A stretch of DNA of 64,000 bases from Akanthomyces muscarius (lineage: Eukaryota; Ascomycota; Sordariomycetes; Hypocreales; Cordycipitaceae). Every line of letters begins with the position of its first letter. Position 1 is the stretch's first letter. The stretch is from positions 2,852,001 to 2,916,000 of the forward strand of contig NC_079244.1 of the NCBI RefSeq assembly GCF_028009165.1, written 5' to 3'. The notes under the pieces were generated by a model. That model saw nothing but the letters and a program-made list of their open reading frames with translations. It did no database searches and was not told the origin of the DNA. Positions 34,015-45,584 of the stretch are shown here, piece by piece. Both the position numbers and the translations under genes were made by a program.

Positions 34015-36095
34015 CTATTTCTCAGACTCATGAGCAATCTTCTCACCAAGCACACCACGGTTGTGGAGGCCAGGAGGGGCCGAACGCTTAAAGTACTCGT
34101 GGATCTCCTGCGAGAACTCGCCGTCGTCACCCATGCCGTGGTCATCGTGGTTGTTCTCCGTCTCCTTGGGACCGCGCGCGGCCTGGACATCATCCCACTC
34201 CTTGCGCATGTCGGCGACCTTGGCCTTCCAGTCCTTTTCGGGGTCGTACGTCTTGGCAAGGCCCATGAGGCGCTCCCAGACAGAAAGATGCTGGGGGTTG
34301 ACGGCAACACCGTGGTACTCGTGAGCGCGGTTTTCGCGGATGTAGCGCCAGCGACGCTCCTGCTCCTTGAGGTCGAGACCGGTTGTATCAGGGAGGAAGA
34401 GATAGGTAAGCAGCATACCAGCAAGACCGAACCACGGGACGACGAGGAATTTGGTCGGGGTATCAATGTAGTTGTAGAGAACCGAGGCGAGGAGAGCACC
34501 AGCCTTGCCCATGCATGCAGAGAAGCCATGAGCGGTGGCACGGATGGGGGTGGGGAAGACCTCGCCGGCGACGAGGAAAGTGACTGAGTTGGGGCCAAAC
34601 TGGTTGAAGAAGGAGGAGAGGAAGTACATGGCCTGGAAGGAGTGGATGCCGGCGGGACTGGTGTAGTAGTCGTACTTGAAGGCGGGAATGACAAACATGA
34701 GGAAGCACATGAAGAAGCCGACCTGCTGCATCATCTTGCGGCCGTACATCTTGTTGTCGATGAGGAAAGAGGCCATGTAGTAGCCAGCGAGAGAGACGGC
34801 AATGTTGACCAGGTTCCAGCTCCAGGTGGTGAGGAGGTTCTTGGGGTTGTGGGAGATGACGCTGATGAACTGACCCTGGAACAACTTGTTTCCGTAGAAG
34901 AAGACGTCATTGCAGAACCAGGCGCCGGCAGTGGCAATGAGACGGCCACCGAAGTGGGTGAAGCAGTACTTGAGAGCAGTGATATCATAGCCAGTGACGG
35001 AGGTGCGGGCCTTTGCGGCGGCGAGCTGCTTGGAAGGGTTGGGCATCTTCCAGGTTCTGTAGTAGACGAGCCAGAGCGTGCCGATGGCGGGGAAGGCAAA
35101 GGATAGACGGAAGGCATACTGGGCGGCGCTGTGGCTGTAGGGAGGGGAGCCGGAACCGTTGTTGAAGATGACGAGGAGGACAATGAGCAGGATCTGGTTG
35201 ACAAGCTGACCCCATCCCTGCATGAGGAAGGCCATGGTGACACGGCGACCACGGTGCAGTCTGTCCTCCTTGGTGGAGAGACGGCCAGAGGAAGAGACAT
35301 TTTCGAGCGACGAGGTGGCGGTGATGGGATACTCACCACCAACACCGAGAGAGTAGAAGAAGAGGGACCAGGCGTAGCAAATGACCCAACCCTGGAGAGT
35401 CAGACCCCACGAGGCAGTGAGCATGAGCAGGCCGATGAACATGATGACGGCGTCCTGGATAAGACCCCAGCGACGACCGATCCAATCACCGATGACCTAA
35501 AGACGAGTTAGCTAAATGACCGTATTTACGACGAGAAGAATGGGGTACATACACCGACGAAAACCTGACCAACCATGATGCCAATGATCTCAAGGTATGT
35601 GACGGAGGCGAGCCAGTTCTTGCTGCAGACCGGGTTCTTGCTCTTGCTGTCCCAGCATTCGGGCCAGACCTGGCTGAAGAGAGGCTCGAGGTTACCAATG
35701 GAGAAGAGGACGTAGCCCTCGAGACCGAGACCAGCACCGGGAATGACGGCGTGGCGAAAGTACCAGCCGAGAGGAGAGAGGGGATCCTTTTTCACCATGG
35801 CACCGATGGTAGCAAGCTCCTCCTTGGCGGCCTGGCGGTCGACGGCTCTGACGAACCTGAAGCGTTGGCCAAGAGGCAAGTCGGCCCAGTAGACACCTTC
35901 GGGGGTGTACGAGTCGTCCGGGCGGGTGACATGGCTAAAGATGCGGCGCTCCTCGGGAGTTGTGCCGAACAAGGAATCCTCACCACTGTCACTGGCGGGA
36001 GGGCCGTGCGGGACGGGAACCTCGCCGGGGATAGTGTGGTGATGATGGGCATGAGGACGAGCGGGCTCGACCTGATCGAGGTCGTCGGAGGACAT
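34015..36095 (-). CDS. MFS transporter, phosphate/glycerophosphodiester (PHS, GIT1/PHO84-like) type
   Basis: Two exons, 36095-35553 and 35496-34015 (donor GTATGT, acceptor TTTAG), give 674 residues, long for the superfamily. The cytosolic N-terminus of about 140 residues is His/Pro-rich (AHHHHTIPGE) and is followed by about 12 hydrophobic segments. The motif GDWIGRRWG after TM2 is the MFS loop 2-3 signature. GVGGEYPITATSS and MAFLMQGWGQLVNQ match the phosphate:H+ symporter family, in which TM4-5 carry GxGGEYP. VAGEVFPTPIRATAHG is the second-half signature. The C-terminal tail of about 130 residues is charged and cytosolic. Plasma-membrane uptake of phosphate, glycerophosphoinositol or a related organophosphate is inferred from family; the exact substrate cannot be read from sequence. 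I saw no CACGTG Pho4 site in the first 500 bases upstream. Confidence 0.88.
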
Positions 36096-39000
36096 GGCGA
36101 TTGAGTGTGCCGGAGGCTTGGCTTGGCCCTTGGCGATGTTGATGTTTTTTTTCCTTAGGTGTGCTTGGCAGCGCGACCTGGGTGGAGAGTGCGACTGCAG
36201 GCCGAGTTGAGTGGGATTTTAGGCAATGTAGAAATAGGAGATGTAAAGAAGAGAAAAAGATGCACCAAGGCAAGAAGCAGCACAGGGGAGCGTGCAATTC
36301 TTGGTTGGGAGAAGAGGACGCAAGCGGTAGTGCTTGGGAGGAATGAGAGAAGCTCTGGGAGGGAAGCGGATGGATGGATGGATGAGAGAGCGAGACGGGC
36401 TTTGTTATATTTGGCCGCGGCGAGCTTGGACCCTGGGGCAGCGCCGAGAGGACGGATGGAGAGGAAAGGAAAGACGAATCCACATGGAATTATGGAACTA
36501 TTCAGGAAAACCACGAGCCCATTCTTTTTTTTCTTGCGTGGGCTAGAGAATTAGAGTATAAGTTTTGGTGGTAGGCGAGCACGTCTATCAGTATATTTTT
36601 TTTTTCGGCGCCGCCGCTTTTAGAAGTGGCGCTAATCCCGGTCGCAGTGACGGCATATGGGCCGGGGGTGTGGTGTGCTGTGGATGTGGAGGATGCGGCA
36701 GCCACAGGTACCGCTGGTGTACGGTGCCGGCTGCAGGTAAAACATTGCAGCCGTGTGCAGAAGAGATGGATAAAATTGGTAGGCAGAAGGGACCAGCATT
36801 TTGTTTCTATTTTATTTTTATTTTTATTTTTTTCTGCGGCAATGAAGAGCAGAGACGTGAGAGGGGAGATGCATCTCTGACTCTCTGTATCGGTACGTAG
36901 CGAGCGGGTGACCTGTAATGCCCTGAAAAGTCTGGCAACGAGGCGTGCCTACGTACTGGTAAAGGTATTGGTAAAGGTAGGTAGGTACTGCAAACACTCG
37001 CCTGGTAAAGCAGCCAGAGGTCCCCTCCCTCCTTCCCGCAGCCGACCGACCGAGGGGTAAAAAAGCTTGAAACAGAGTAGCCAATCAGAAGCCGCAAATC
37101 GGCCACGCTCTCGATCTCTCTGGCCTGACAGGTCCATCCTCTCCAGCCCCACCTGCTCCATCCTCCCAGTGCAGATTCATGTGGCGCCGCCCACCAACTG
37201 GCAACCCGACGACGCAACTTCACTCTCCGGCCAATCCAGCCTGCAAACATGATGCCAGCGGCACACGACGGCGCTCTCTACGAGATCCTCCTTGTCTGCA
37301 ATACGAAACGAATTGGCCCGAGTCAAGCCGCCCCATGCATACGCACATAGGCCCAATCCAGCCATGGCCCCCGTTGGGAACATCACTCCTACCAGTACCT
37401 ACTCTCCTCCTCGCTCGTGCAAACACACCATCCACCATGCTCACGCAAGCACTCTCTTTCTAGCTCCGGCCCTACTTACTTTTCCAAACATGGGAAATTA
37501 ACAAAACATGCACACACTAGCCAGCCCAACTGTAATACACTCCGCGCGCCGTTGTCGAATACCCACGGCCATGGTGTCTCGTGTCTCCCCCGCGCAATCT
37601 CATTGGGTCCTGTTGCGCAACTCCATCACCTCAGACAAAGGCTGTCTCCCGGCTAAGGCGGCAGAGCACGCTCCAAGGCCAACCCTGTCGATCACTCAGC
37701 GCTGCTGCCGTTGCGGGTGTATATGCTTAAATCAGTCACCGAGCTGTCTCTCGCGAAATGAGGCGGCCGCAGCTGCCGTCGCCTTCTCCGTCTCGTCCGT
37801 CGCGTACGGCTTCACTTTTTTCTTTTCTTTCTGATCGTCCGGGAATGATTGACCGGACAGAAAAACCTCGCAAGGAAACTGCTCGCGTGACTCTGCAGCG
37901 CCACGTCGCACCTTCATCCACTATCCTCATCTCTGGGCGGGCTTGGTTGCACTTGGCAGTCTGGATTGCTGCAAGCATCGTGCCTCGACCGCTTCGACCG
38001 CTCCGCCCGCGACTCTGCAAATACCGCTGCCCCCGCAGCCTCAGCCTGTGAGATGCGCAGGCCCTGGTCTCACACGGCTTGCGCTAACGCCCGCCACGAC
38101 AAGGGGTGTCCCTGTGTGCGGCGACCGACTCCCAACAAGGGCACAACTTGGCGCCGCTTTACCACACAACTCTCCAGCTCTGTTTGCCAGACACTGCCCT
38201 TCCAGAATGCTGTCCGCGGCTTCGACAATTCCGCTCGCGGTGTTGCCGTGGCCCCGTTACGCCGACACTGGTCCGAGGCGCATCGACTTTTTTTTCTAAT
38301 TCGCCAAACAATCATTATACTCTCATGCGCATCTTTCGAAGCCTTGGCTTTATTAATCGCATTTTCCCCTGCTCTGATGTGCCCTGCTCTGATGTGCCCT
38401 GGTCGACGCTGTTGCGCCTCACCGAAGGCGCCACTGCTACGCCGGAAACGACAGGCCCACCTTGATACGCGACCTCACTATTGCATCCCAACATGTCGAC
38501 CGACGCGCCGCCATCTCGCATGCGATCGCATGCTGCTCAAGCCATTGAGCACATTACACGGCAAACCGGCAAGGAACTATGCTGCCTCTTGACCCTTCCT
38601 GCATGACTTATTTCTGCTGTGCCCGCGTTCTGGCTCATGCACTGTTGTACAGAATATTGCCTCGTCATGTAATCCTTGCCCCTTCACACTGGCTCGCTCA
38701 CTCCATGCATACGTCAGTCTCACCTCGGTAAACCTTTCCAGGCTGCTTGTCTCATGATTCATTTTTATTCCCGCACCTTAAGGACATCCAACCCTGCTGC
38801 GCTACGGGACTCTGAAATGTGTTCAGACAAGAAAAGACCCTCCTGACCACGTAGAAGTCGTCACTCTTGACGCAATTCTTGCCAGGCCTAGCAAAGCACC
38901 AAGAGCCGCCGGTGGACTGACGGATGGACTGAAGGCGCGCTAGCATTCATTTGCCTGCCGCCTCGTGGCATCTCTGGGTATCACACTCTACCCGTCTACG

Positions 39001-40360
39001 CATTGGCGTGCCGCATTCCGTTGTATGCGCTGGCAAACCTTGTCCTTACCATGTGCCCCGGATACTGATCTTTATAGGACCAGGGCCTCACCTCGCATTG
39101 CTGGATCGCGGAGAGCAAAGTAATCCAGGTGGTGCTCAATTTGTATCGCTTCCGACGCTGCCGGAGCCAGTCTTGGCATTCACGAAAAACGTCATTGCCC
39201 TACCTTGCGCAGCTTGGTCAAGTGGCCGTTGCTGTCATCATTTGCGAACGTAGCGCAGCCTCGTTTATCGTGCGATGCGACATGTCGTCAGGAACTATAT
39301 TCTCCATCGGCTTGCTTCTTCAAGCCCCGTCCGCGTTGCCCGATGTAGTCTATCAGACGCCCACATTCTCCCACGTGCGCACGCCAGCCATCCTCCTCTA
39401 GCTGTGCAAAACAACGTCGAGATTCGGATTCGATCTCATGATGTGATAGTAGGATCCCTGTCGCTGCTTTTGACGAGGGAGTAGCGCAAATGCAGGTATT
39501 TTCCCTGCAGAGCTGCATCTTTTCTCCGATAGCTACTTGGTAGTCGCGACATGTACATTGCCGAGTCTCACGCAACGGTTCATGTCGAGAGCGTAGCTTC
39601 AATGCCCTGTAAAAAAAAATTGTTTTGTTGAAAAAAAAAAGAGACAAAGGACTAAAGCTTTTTGTGTTGTGTCATAAAGCGAAAAAGCCTATAGAAAACA
39701 TGGGTGGTCCCCGTTTATGGCCAGCCACCTTCTTCTTGACCCTTGACTTCGTGTAAGCACTCTTCAGCAGACCAGACGACCATCGCCGTTTCATGGACGC
39801 TCAGCCCATAGCAATTTCTCAGTACTAGCGCTTTCTGTGGACCATATGGTGAATGTTGAATAACAAAATACAGACTGGCCAAAACATGAGCGGACATAGT
39901 GGCCGGACCTTAGGGTGTATTCACGAGATCTGAGTGTGGTTGTACAATGGGCCATTTTGCATAATACCTGAAATTTATCGCCGCAGAACAATGTGAGTCT
40001 GGATAGATTGCCCTGAAATGAATTTGGATGAAATGGAAGTACATGAAGAAAGAAGATATTGTCATTGAAAAGCAAATGAGGGTTTAGACCTGGTGTGTCC
40101 TACAGCTTGACCAAGTAGAACAGCCAAGCATGGCTTGTCTGCCACTGAACGAGAGAGTATCATGGTCTTTCTGGCATAGTCTCGTCAGCCTCAACTGCGA
40201 GCTACGGTGCGGCTTCACACTATACTGAACATCACCAGTCGATAATGGCAACATTGAAAAGGCAACGCTATATTTGGAGGCAAAACCAAGCAACTATAAG
40301 CCACAGGTCTGAAACTACCCACATGCAAAGGAGTATTCCGTCTGGACCACCAAGCCCGCT
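36096..40360. other. Gene-poor region between the MFS transporter and the glyoxalase-like gene
   Basis: About 4.3 kb. Short frames exist on both strands (the largest, 37966-38592 plus, 208 codons) but they are Pro/Arg/Ala-rich and show no domain. Simple sequence includes TGGA repeats at 36368-36384, a poly-T run near 36596 and a TTTTA repeat near 36810-36830. A 15-base tandem duplication (CTGCTCTGATGTGCC) lies at about 38369-38398. No gene is defended. Confidence 0.55.
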
Positions 40361-41062
40361 CTAATCCTGGGGCTGAATCTCCAGGATGTTGCCATCCGGA
40401 TCCTGCGCGTAGATGAAGCGCCGGTTGTTCTCATCCAGCACCGCCTCCATCGCGCGCCGCTCCTCGAGCGGCACCTGCGCGTACACCCCCTCCGAGAAGC
40501 CCTGCGAGACAGCTAGCGGGCCGCTCCTGGGCGTGTCCTCGCCGACCCTCTTGAGTATGCCGACGCTCCCCAGCGCCTCGAGGCGCGCCTGCGCGGCGTC
40601 GACGTCCGGCACCACCACGCCAATGTGCCCGACGCCGTTTGTCCTTTTGCTCGGCGAGGCAATGTCCCGCCGGGGCACGTCGAGCCAGATCATCTCGACG
40701 AGCCCCTGGGCGTTGTTCTTGTCGCGGAGGAGCTCCTGGGTCGTCTGGTAGCCGGTGCCGTTGCGGCCGCCCCGGGCGTGCCCGAGGTAGGCGATGGAGA
40801 GGCGCGGCGTCGCGCGCACGGTGAAGATGTGCCGCAGGCCGAGCGCCTCGGTGTAGAAGGCGAGCGAGGCCGTCAGGTTCTGCACGTTGAGCGACACGTG
40901 GTTGATGAAGTAGCCGGTCGTGGCGGGGTCGGAGGGCGCGTCGGGGCCAAAGTCGATGGGCGGCGCCGGTGAGCCGGTGCCGTTTTGGCGCGGGAGGTGC
41001 GTGGCGCAGCTGAGGGCGGTGGAGAGGCTGCTGAGAGCGAGGAGAGTGCTTCTGAGCTTCAT
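40361..41062 (-). CDS. Secreted glyoxalase/VOC-fold protein
   Basis: A single exon of 233 residues. Residues 1-19 form a signal peptide (basic start, then LLALSSLSTALSCA). Two VOC beta-alpha-beta modules follow: INHVSLNV with His55, LVEMIWLD with Glu123, VGHIGVVVPDVDAA with His146 and NILEIQP with Glu228. These are the four metal-ligand positions of glyoxalase I (His/Glu/His/Glu), so the metal site looks complete. Intracellular glyoxalase I has no signal peptide, so the role may be extracytoplasmic detoxification of methylglyoxal-like compounds or another VOC reaction; the substrate is unknown. Several N-x-T sequons in the N-terminal part (for example NGT and NLT) fit secretion. It is the first of three consecutive minus-strand genes with signal peptides. 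Confidence 0.85.
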   Translation of the reverse strand: MKLRSTLLALSSLSTALSCATHLPRQNGTGSPAPPIDFGPDAPSDPATTGYFINHVSLNVQNLTASLAFYTEALGLRHIFTVRATPRLSIAYLGHARGGRNGTGYQTTQELLRDKNNAQGLVEMIWLDVPRRDIASPSKRTNGVGHIGVVVPDVDAAQARLEALGSVGILKRVGEDTPRSGPLAVSQGFSEGVYAQVPLEERRAMEAVLDENNRRFIYAQDPDGNILEIQPQD

Positions 41063-42000
41063 GGTGATGTGTGTATAAGTGATATGTGTAAGTGTGGGAA
41101 TGGCCTGTTTGTGTAAGTGGTGGTTGGATGTTGCTTGTGAGAAGTTGAGGCTGTTGGGTTGGATTAATTATTCGAACAACCCAAAAAGGCATCCGACTTA
41201 TATATTCAGTAACTATACCGTATCATAGCCTGGCAGAGGTATTTACTTGGCCAGGCTGTACATATCACAGCCCGAAACCTCGTCACTTCGCGCTGGCCAT
41301 GTCGAGCGCGGAAGATCCGTGGCGGAGCCAAATTCCAGACTGCAAGGGTCTCTCCCCGGACAGAACATTATTCACGTCGATTGTCCACACAAGTCGGGAT
41401 ATACCATACTCGGCTAGGCATTTTCGCTTCTCGTGCGTTGGTCACTGGTTGGCGACCGCAGCCGTGCTCTGGGGGGCAGAAGGCACGTAGTCGCGACCGT
41501 TGGAGATGGCCTCTTGGCCGAAACGCGAAATACAGATCCAAAACGGGCAGCGTGGCTGTCGATCCACGCTCTTCGCCCATTTCTCGGCTTCAAGCGCGAG
41601 GCGAGCTAGAAAAACGAGCGAGACAGATTCGTCAGCGCCAAGCGTGTGTGGGCTGTGGCGGTCAGCCCTGATGCGGCAAGTGCCGAGGCATGGTTATGCT
41701 TAATCAAAGGGCAGGCTGCGGATTGACCTTGAGTACAGAGACAGGGCAGAAAATAGATTGTCCAGTTAAGGCTGCATGTCTGAAGTAAGGATTACGTGGT
41801 GTGGCCGAGTCTGAGCGAGATGGGCTGGCTGGTCTGTAGTAGAGTCCAGGGCTGGTGTGGTGCTGAAGGTTGAGATTGATAGCTTTGGAGCAAAGTCGAA
41901 TCGACAAGAGAGAATATACAAAAAACAACGGGTGGTATATTAAGACAATTTCTAGAGATACTGAGCTGGATACTATATTTCCTGGGTGTTGGAGCCCGCT
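41063..42000. other. Intergenic region between the glyoxalase-like and beta-lactamase-like genes
   Basis: About 940 bases. A TATA-like ATATATAAG (minus strand) at 41197-41205 could serve the glyoxalase-like gene. I see no other gene. Confidence 0.55.
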
Positions 42001-43847
42001 TTAAGCTGGGACCTTCATGACACCGGAGCGAAGAAACGGCACCTCAAAGCCAGTTACCTTGGTACCTCTACGATAGAAAATGACGCGATCCAGAGGCTCG
42101 CCACCGTAGTGAATCCAGTCGCCCAGCGTCCAGCCCAGGCAGTCATCCTTGTCCAGCCCGGAGCCTGGCAAGTCCACCACGGCAGGTGCAGCAAGGTCGG
42201 GCCACAGACGCCACACCTCCTTGACGCCCACCTCGCCGTCATCCATGGCAACATTCTCACTCAGATCCGTTGGAAACAGACGGACCGTGTCGGATATCTT
42301 GGGCCCAAAGGCGCCGAGCGACTCGTTAAACACCTTGAGCCATCCGGCGAGAATATCCGCGTTGCCGCGAGACATTGCCGACAAGACAAGCGAATCCTCA
42401 TCCAGCGTCAGCCGCGCCTTGACAGTATTGTTTGCGTTGCCGCTGCCGCAGCCGGTGAATTCCTGTGCATACTCGGCCCTGGCGTGCTCCCGCGTGACGC
42501 TGTCCGCCGCGGAGACGAGCACCGACAGCGCCGCGTCGTAGATGTGCGTGACGGCATCCATGTCCCCGGCCGTGAGCACCACGATGCCCAGGCCGTACTC
42601 GTCGACCAGCGCAAAGTGGCTGCGGTACAGCGGCGCGGCGCCGCTCTTGGCGTAGACGGTGACGGGGTGCGGGTGAGCGCCCGTGAGGTTGGCGTGGCGG
42701 CGAATCTCCCAGGGCATGCCGACGGCCGAGGTCATGCCGCCGGCAAAGGACGCGGGCTTGAGCCACTGGCGCGTCTGCGCGGGCGAGAGCGCGGGCGCGG
42801 TGCGCGACAGGATGGCGCGGGCGAGCCGGCACAGGTCGGCGACGGAGGAGACGAGGCCGCCCTGGGGCGCGTTGAGGCCGTAGTCGGCGCCCCAGCCGCT
42901 GTCCCCCGGCGGGATCACGGCCCTGCGGGCGTCGCCGGGCGAGGGCCGGGTGGAGGTGAGGTTGAGGGGCGAGGAGACGAGGTCGTGGACCTGCTGGGTG
43001 TAGTTGAGCCCCGTGTGGGCTTGGACGGCGAGGCCGATGAGGGCAAAGGCGGCGTTGGAGTATGCAGGGCGGGAGCCGGGCGCGGCGACGGGATATGAGT
43101 CGCGAAGTCCGATTTCCAATTCTATATTCTTGTGTCAGTGAGGAAAAAGGGTTTGGTATGAGAGAGAGAGAGAGGCGGGGAAGAGCTCACGCTGTGCTGT
43201 GCAGCCGTCGTTGAAACCGATGACGCCGCAGGGTGGATAGTCTGATTCGTTAATGGGCGGGAACCCGAGCGCGAGGTAGACGTCTTTGAGAAAGTAGTAC
43301 TCTGAGAAGCCATCTGTCCCCATCAGCATTGAATTCGCATTCAAACCCAGCTCGACGACTTACAGTTGGTCGGCACGCCGGCCATCTGCGACGCCAGCAT
43401 CCTGAGCGTGATGCCATCCCACTCCGCGGAGCCGTTGAGCCGCGGCAGGTACGTCTTGACCGGCACGTCCAGGTCCATGCCCGCGGCCAGCAGGATGTAG
43501 TCGGTGACCATCTTGGAGACGCTGCCGATGAGATACTGCGAGTCGGCGTCGACGGTGTCGGTGCCGTCGACGTTGGCGGCCGCGCGGTGGTGGTACTGCC
43601 ACAGCGGCTCGTCCTCACCCTGGTCTGCGGAGACGACGGCGACGGAAAACGAGACGTTTTCCGCAGGCCAGGGCACGGCAATCTTGCCCGACGCGAGGGC
43701 GTCAAAGGTGTGCGCGAGGTCGACGGCCGCACGGCGAAAGGTGGCGGCGTCGCCGAGCTGGGCGGGCTTGGGCAGGACGGGGCCCTCGGGGCGGCAGTCG
43801 AGCGCGGCGACGAGGCCAACAGAGTAGGCCAATGTAGTGAGCTTCAT
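42001..43847 (-). CDS. Secreted serine beta-lactamase-like protein (class C / LACTB-like)
   Basis: Exons 43847-43364, 43313-43191 and 43121-42001 join in frame to 575 residues. Donors are GTAAGT and GTGAGC; acceptors are ACAG and ATAG. Residues 1-16 form a signal peptide. The penicillin-binding fold motifs are present in order: SVSK (Ser109-Lys112, nucleophile and base), YSN (223-225) and KSG (361-363). A C-terminal domain of about 170 residues follows the catalytic domain. Family members act as esterases, amidases or transesterases and rarely on beta-lactams; the substrate is not known. Many N-x-S/T sites suit an extracellular protein. The start is the ATG giving the signal peptide; the frame is open further upstream into the promoter. 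Confidence 0.88.
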
Positions 43848-43910
43848 TCTGTAATGATTGAAAGTTTGGAGAAGAAGAAGACATGATTCTCTTTGATTCA
43901 AAGTCGGCAG

Positions 43911-43920
43911 TCTTATATAT
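43911..43920 (-). promoter_or_regulatory. Possible TATA box of the beta-lactamase-like gene
   Basis: ATATATAAGA on the minus strand, about 65-75 bases upstream of the start codon at 43847. This is a plausible core promoter position. Confidence 0.4.
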
Positions 43921-43970
43921 TTGATGAGATGTACAGATCTCGGGCGTCGACTTGGACGCACCATTTTAGT

Positions 43971-44125
43971 ACGATACGAAATACGCCGTCAGCGGATGCG
44001 CTAAACCGAAACGCTTAGGCTGCTGTGACTGGCGAATTACAGGGCAGTTGGTCGATCTACTGGGCGGGGACCCAGCAAAAAACGATACGAAATACGCAGT
44101 TTGATGCGCCAAGAGCCGCGCTAAA
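43971..44125. repeat. Imperfect direct repeat in the beta-lactamase-like promoter
   Basis: ACGATACGAAATACGC occurs at 43971 and again at 44082. In both copies GATGCGC and CGCTAAA-like sequences follow within 30 bases. The copies lie about 125 and 235 bases upstream of the start codon at 43847. Confidence 0.7.
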
Positions 44126-44444
44126 TGCAGAAAAATACGTTTTATGCGATGGATGATCTGCAGTCATTCAGAATCGAAATGACGTCGAACGCAATTAGTT
44201 GGTGTACGTCAATACGTTGTACACAAGGGAAGCGACGAGGATGACATGGCCACTTGTAGGGACACTGCATAGAGGTCATGTAGTATAGATATATTCATAT
44301 ATACACTAGCCGTCTAAACCAATATAGTAACTCGTAATATCAATAACTCGTGATGCACACAACCGTATTTGCATAAGATAAACAAACCAACCAAAAAAAC
44401 CAAAACGTCAACCATGCTTCTTCTCACCACAGATGCCATTCCAT
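44126..44444. other. Intergenic region before the PAN-domain gene
   Basis: About 320 bases, AT-rich, probably the 3' region of the Thr-rich protein gene. No gene is seen. Confidence 0.5.
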
Positions 44445-45584
44445 CTACGGCGCGAGCTCGCAGTTGCGGTCAAAGAAGGCCCACTGCCAGCCGGTGTAGG
44501 CCCCGCCAATGTTGAGCGACGTGATGGGCGAGTCAAACAGCCAGCAGTTGTGCTCGTTGCCGTCCAGGTCGCCGGCCTCAAACGTCTTGCACCCGCTGTT
44601 CTTGAGGCAGGCCTGCTGGCAGTCGCCCAGCGTGCCGAGGCGCAGGCTCTCGATGGGCTTGGTGATGAAGCTGCCCTGGAGGTTGCAGCGGCTGGTGACG
44701 TCGCAGTCGCGGTCGTAAAAGGTCCAGCTGAAGCCGTCCTGGGGCCCGCCAATCTCCATGTCGGAGAGGCTGTGCGCAAACAGCCAGCAGTTGTTGCCGT
44801 CGCCGTCGACGGTGCCGGCCTCAAAGGCCCGGCAGAGGGCGCCGCGCGCGCGGCACGCCGTCGCGCACTCGTCGATGCTGTCGGCCTTTGTGGCGTGGCT
44901 CGGCGGCGTGACGAAGCTACCGGCGACGCCGCACTTGGTGGCCGTGGAGGAGGTGGTGTTGGTCGCCGTGGACGAGTTGAGGGCGCTGGTGGTGCTGTTG
45001 AGGAGCGAGCCGCTGGTGGGAAGGACGGCGGGGGTGGTCGTCGTCGTGGTCCGGTTGCGGGAGGCGGTGCTGTTGGCGATGGAGCTGGGGAGGAGGCCGC
45101 CGGTGGACAGCGGGATGCTAAAGTCGGTCGCGTTGAGCTTGGTGAAGCTGACGCCGGCAGGGATCGACGAGGTGGTGGTGGTCGAGGGCGTCGTGGACCG
45201 GACGGAGCTGGTTGTGGTGGTGGTTGAGCTCGGGGTCGTGGTTGAGTTGGTGGAATGGACCGAGCTGGTTGTCGTGTTGGTTGTCGGGACAATCAAGTCG
45301 GTCGTGGTGCTCGAGTCCTTTGTAGTCGTCGTCTCGTCACTGGTAGTTGTGAGCAGAGTGGTCAATGTCGTGGTGCTCGTCGTCGAGCTCGTCGAGCTGG
45401 TTGTCGTCGTCGTCGTCGTGCTTGACGTCGTGGTTGTTGTGGACGAGGTCGTCGTGGTATTGGTATAGTTTTTCCAGTTCTGAGACACAATCTCGCCCTG
45501 TTCCTGTCTGGGCATCCAGGCATTCTGGCCGTAGGCGGCCACGTACTGGGCCGCCGCCAGCAGAAGAAGCCCCTTGGTCTGCAT
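44445..45584 (-). CDS. Secreted Thr/Ser-rich protein with two PAN/apple-like domains
   Basis: A single exon of 379 residues. A signal peptide (about 1-19, LLLLAAAQYVAAYG) is followed by about 170 residues dominated by Thr and Ser, a likely heavily O-glycosylated stalk. Two tandem Cys-rich modules follow at about 217-297 and 298-379. They share the pattern C...DxCxxxC...C..FEAG..DG..(N/H)NCWLF...IGG...G..W.F.DR.C, so they arose by internal duplication. The pattern resembles PAN/apple folds, which bind carbohydrate or protein. No GPI signal or C-terminal membrane segment is visible. It could be a cell-wall or secreted adhesin-like protein. The Thr tract is encoded by a trinucleotide-rich stretch (45180-45470) that could vary in length between strains. 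The ATG at 45584 is preferred because it starts the signal peptide. Confidence 0.8.
   Translation of the reverse strand: MQTKGLLLLAAAQYVAAYGQNAWMPRQEQGEIVSQNWKNYTNTTTTSSTTTTTSSTTTTTTTSSTSSTTSTTTLTTLLTTTSDETTTTKDSSTTTDLIVPTTNTTTSSVHSTNSTTTPSSTTTTTSSVRSTTPSTTTTSSIPAGVSFTKLNATDFSIPLSTGGLLPSSIANSTASRNRTTTTTTPAVLPTSGSLLNSTTSALNSSTATNTTSSTATKCGVAGSFVTPPSHATKADSIDECATACRARGALCRAFEAGTVDGDGNNCWLFAHSLSDMEIGGPQDGFSWTFYDRDCDVTSRCNLQGSFITKPIESLRLGTLGDCQQACLKNSGCKTFEAGDLDGNEHNCWLFDSPITSLNIGGAYTGWQWAFFDRNCELAP

Noticed and set aside
44433..45468. Long Val/Gly-rich antisense frames opposite the Thr-rich secreted protein.
   Set aside because: They result from the repetitive Thr codons read on the opposite strand; the sense product has a signal peptide and conserved Cys modules.
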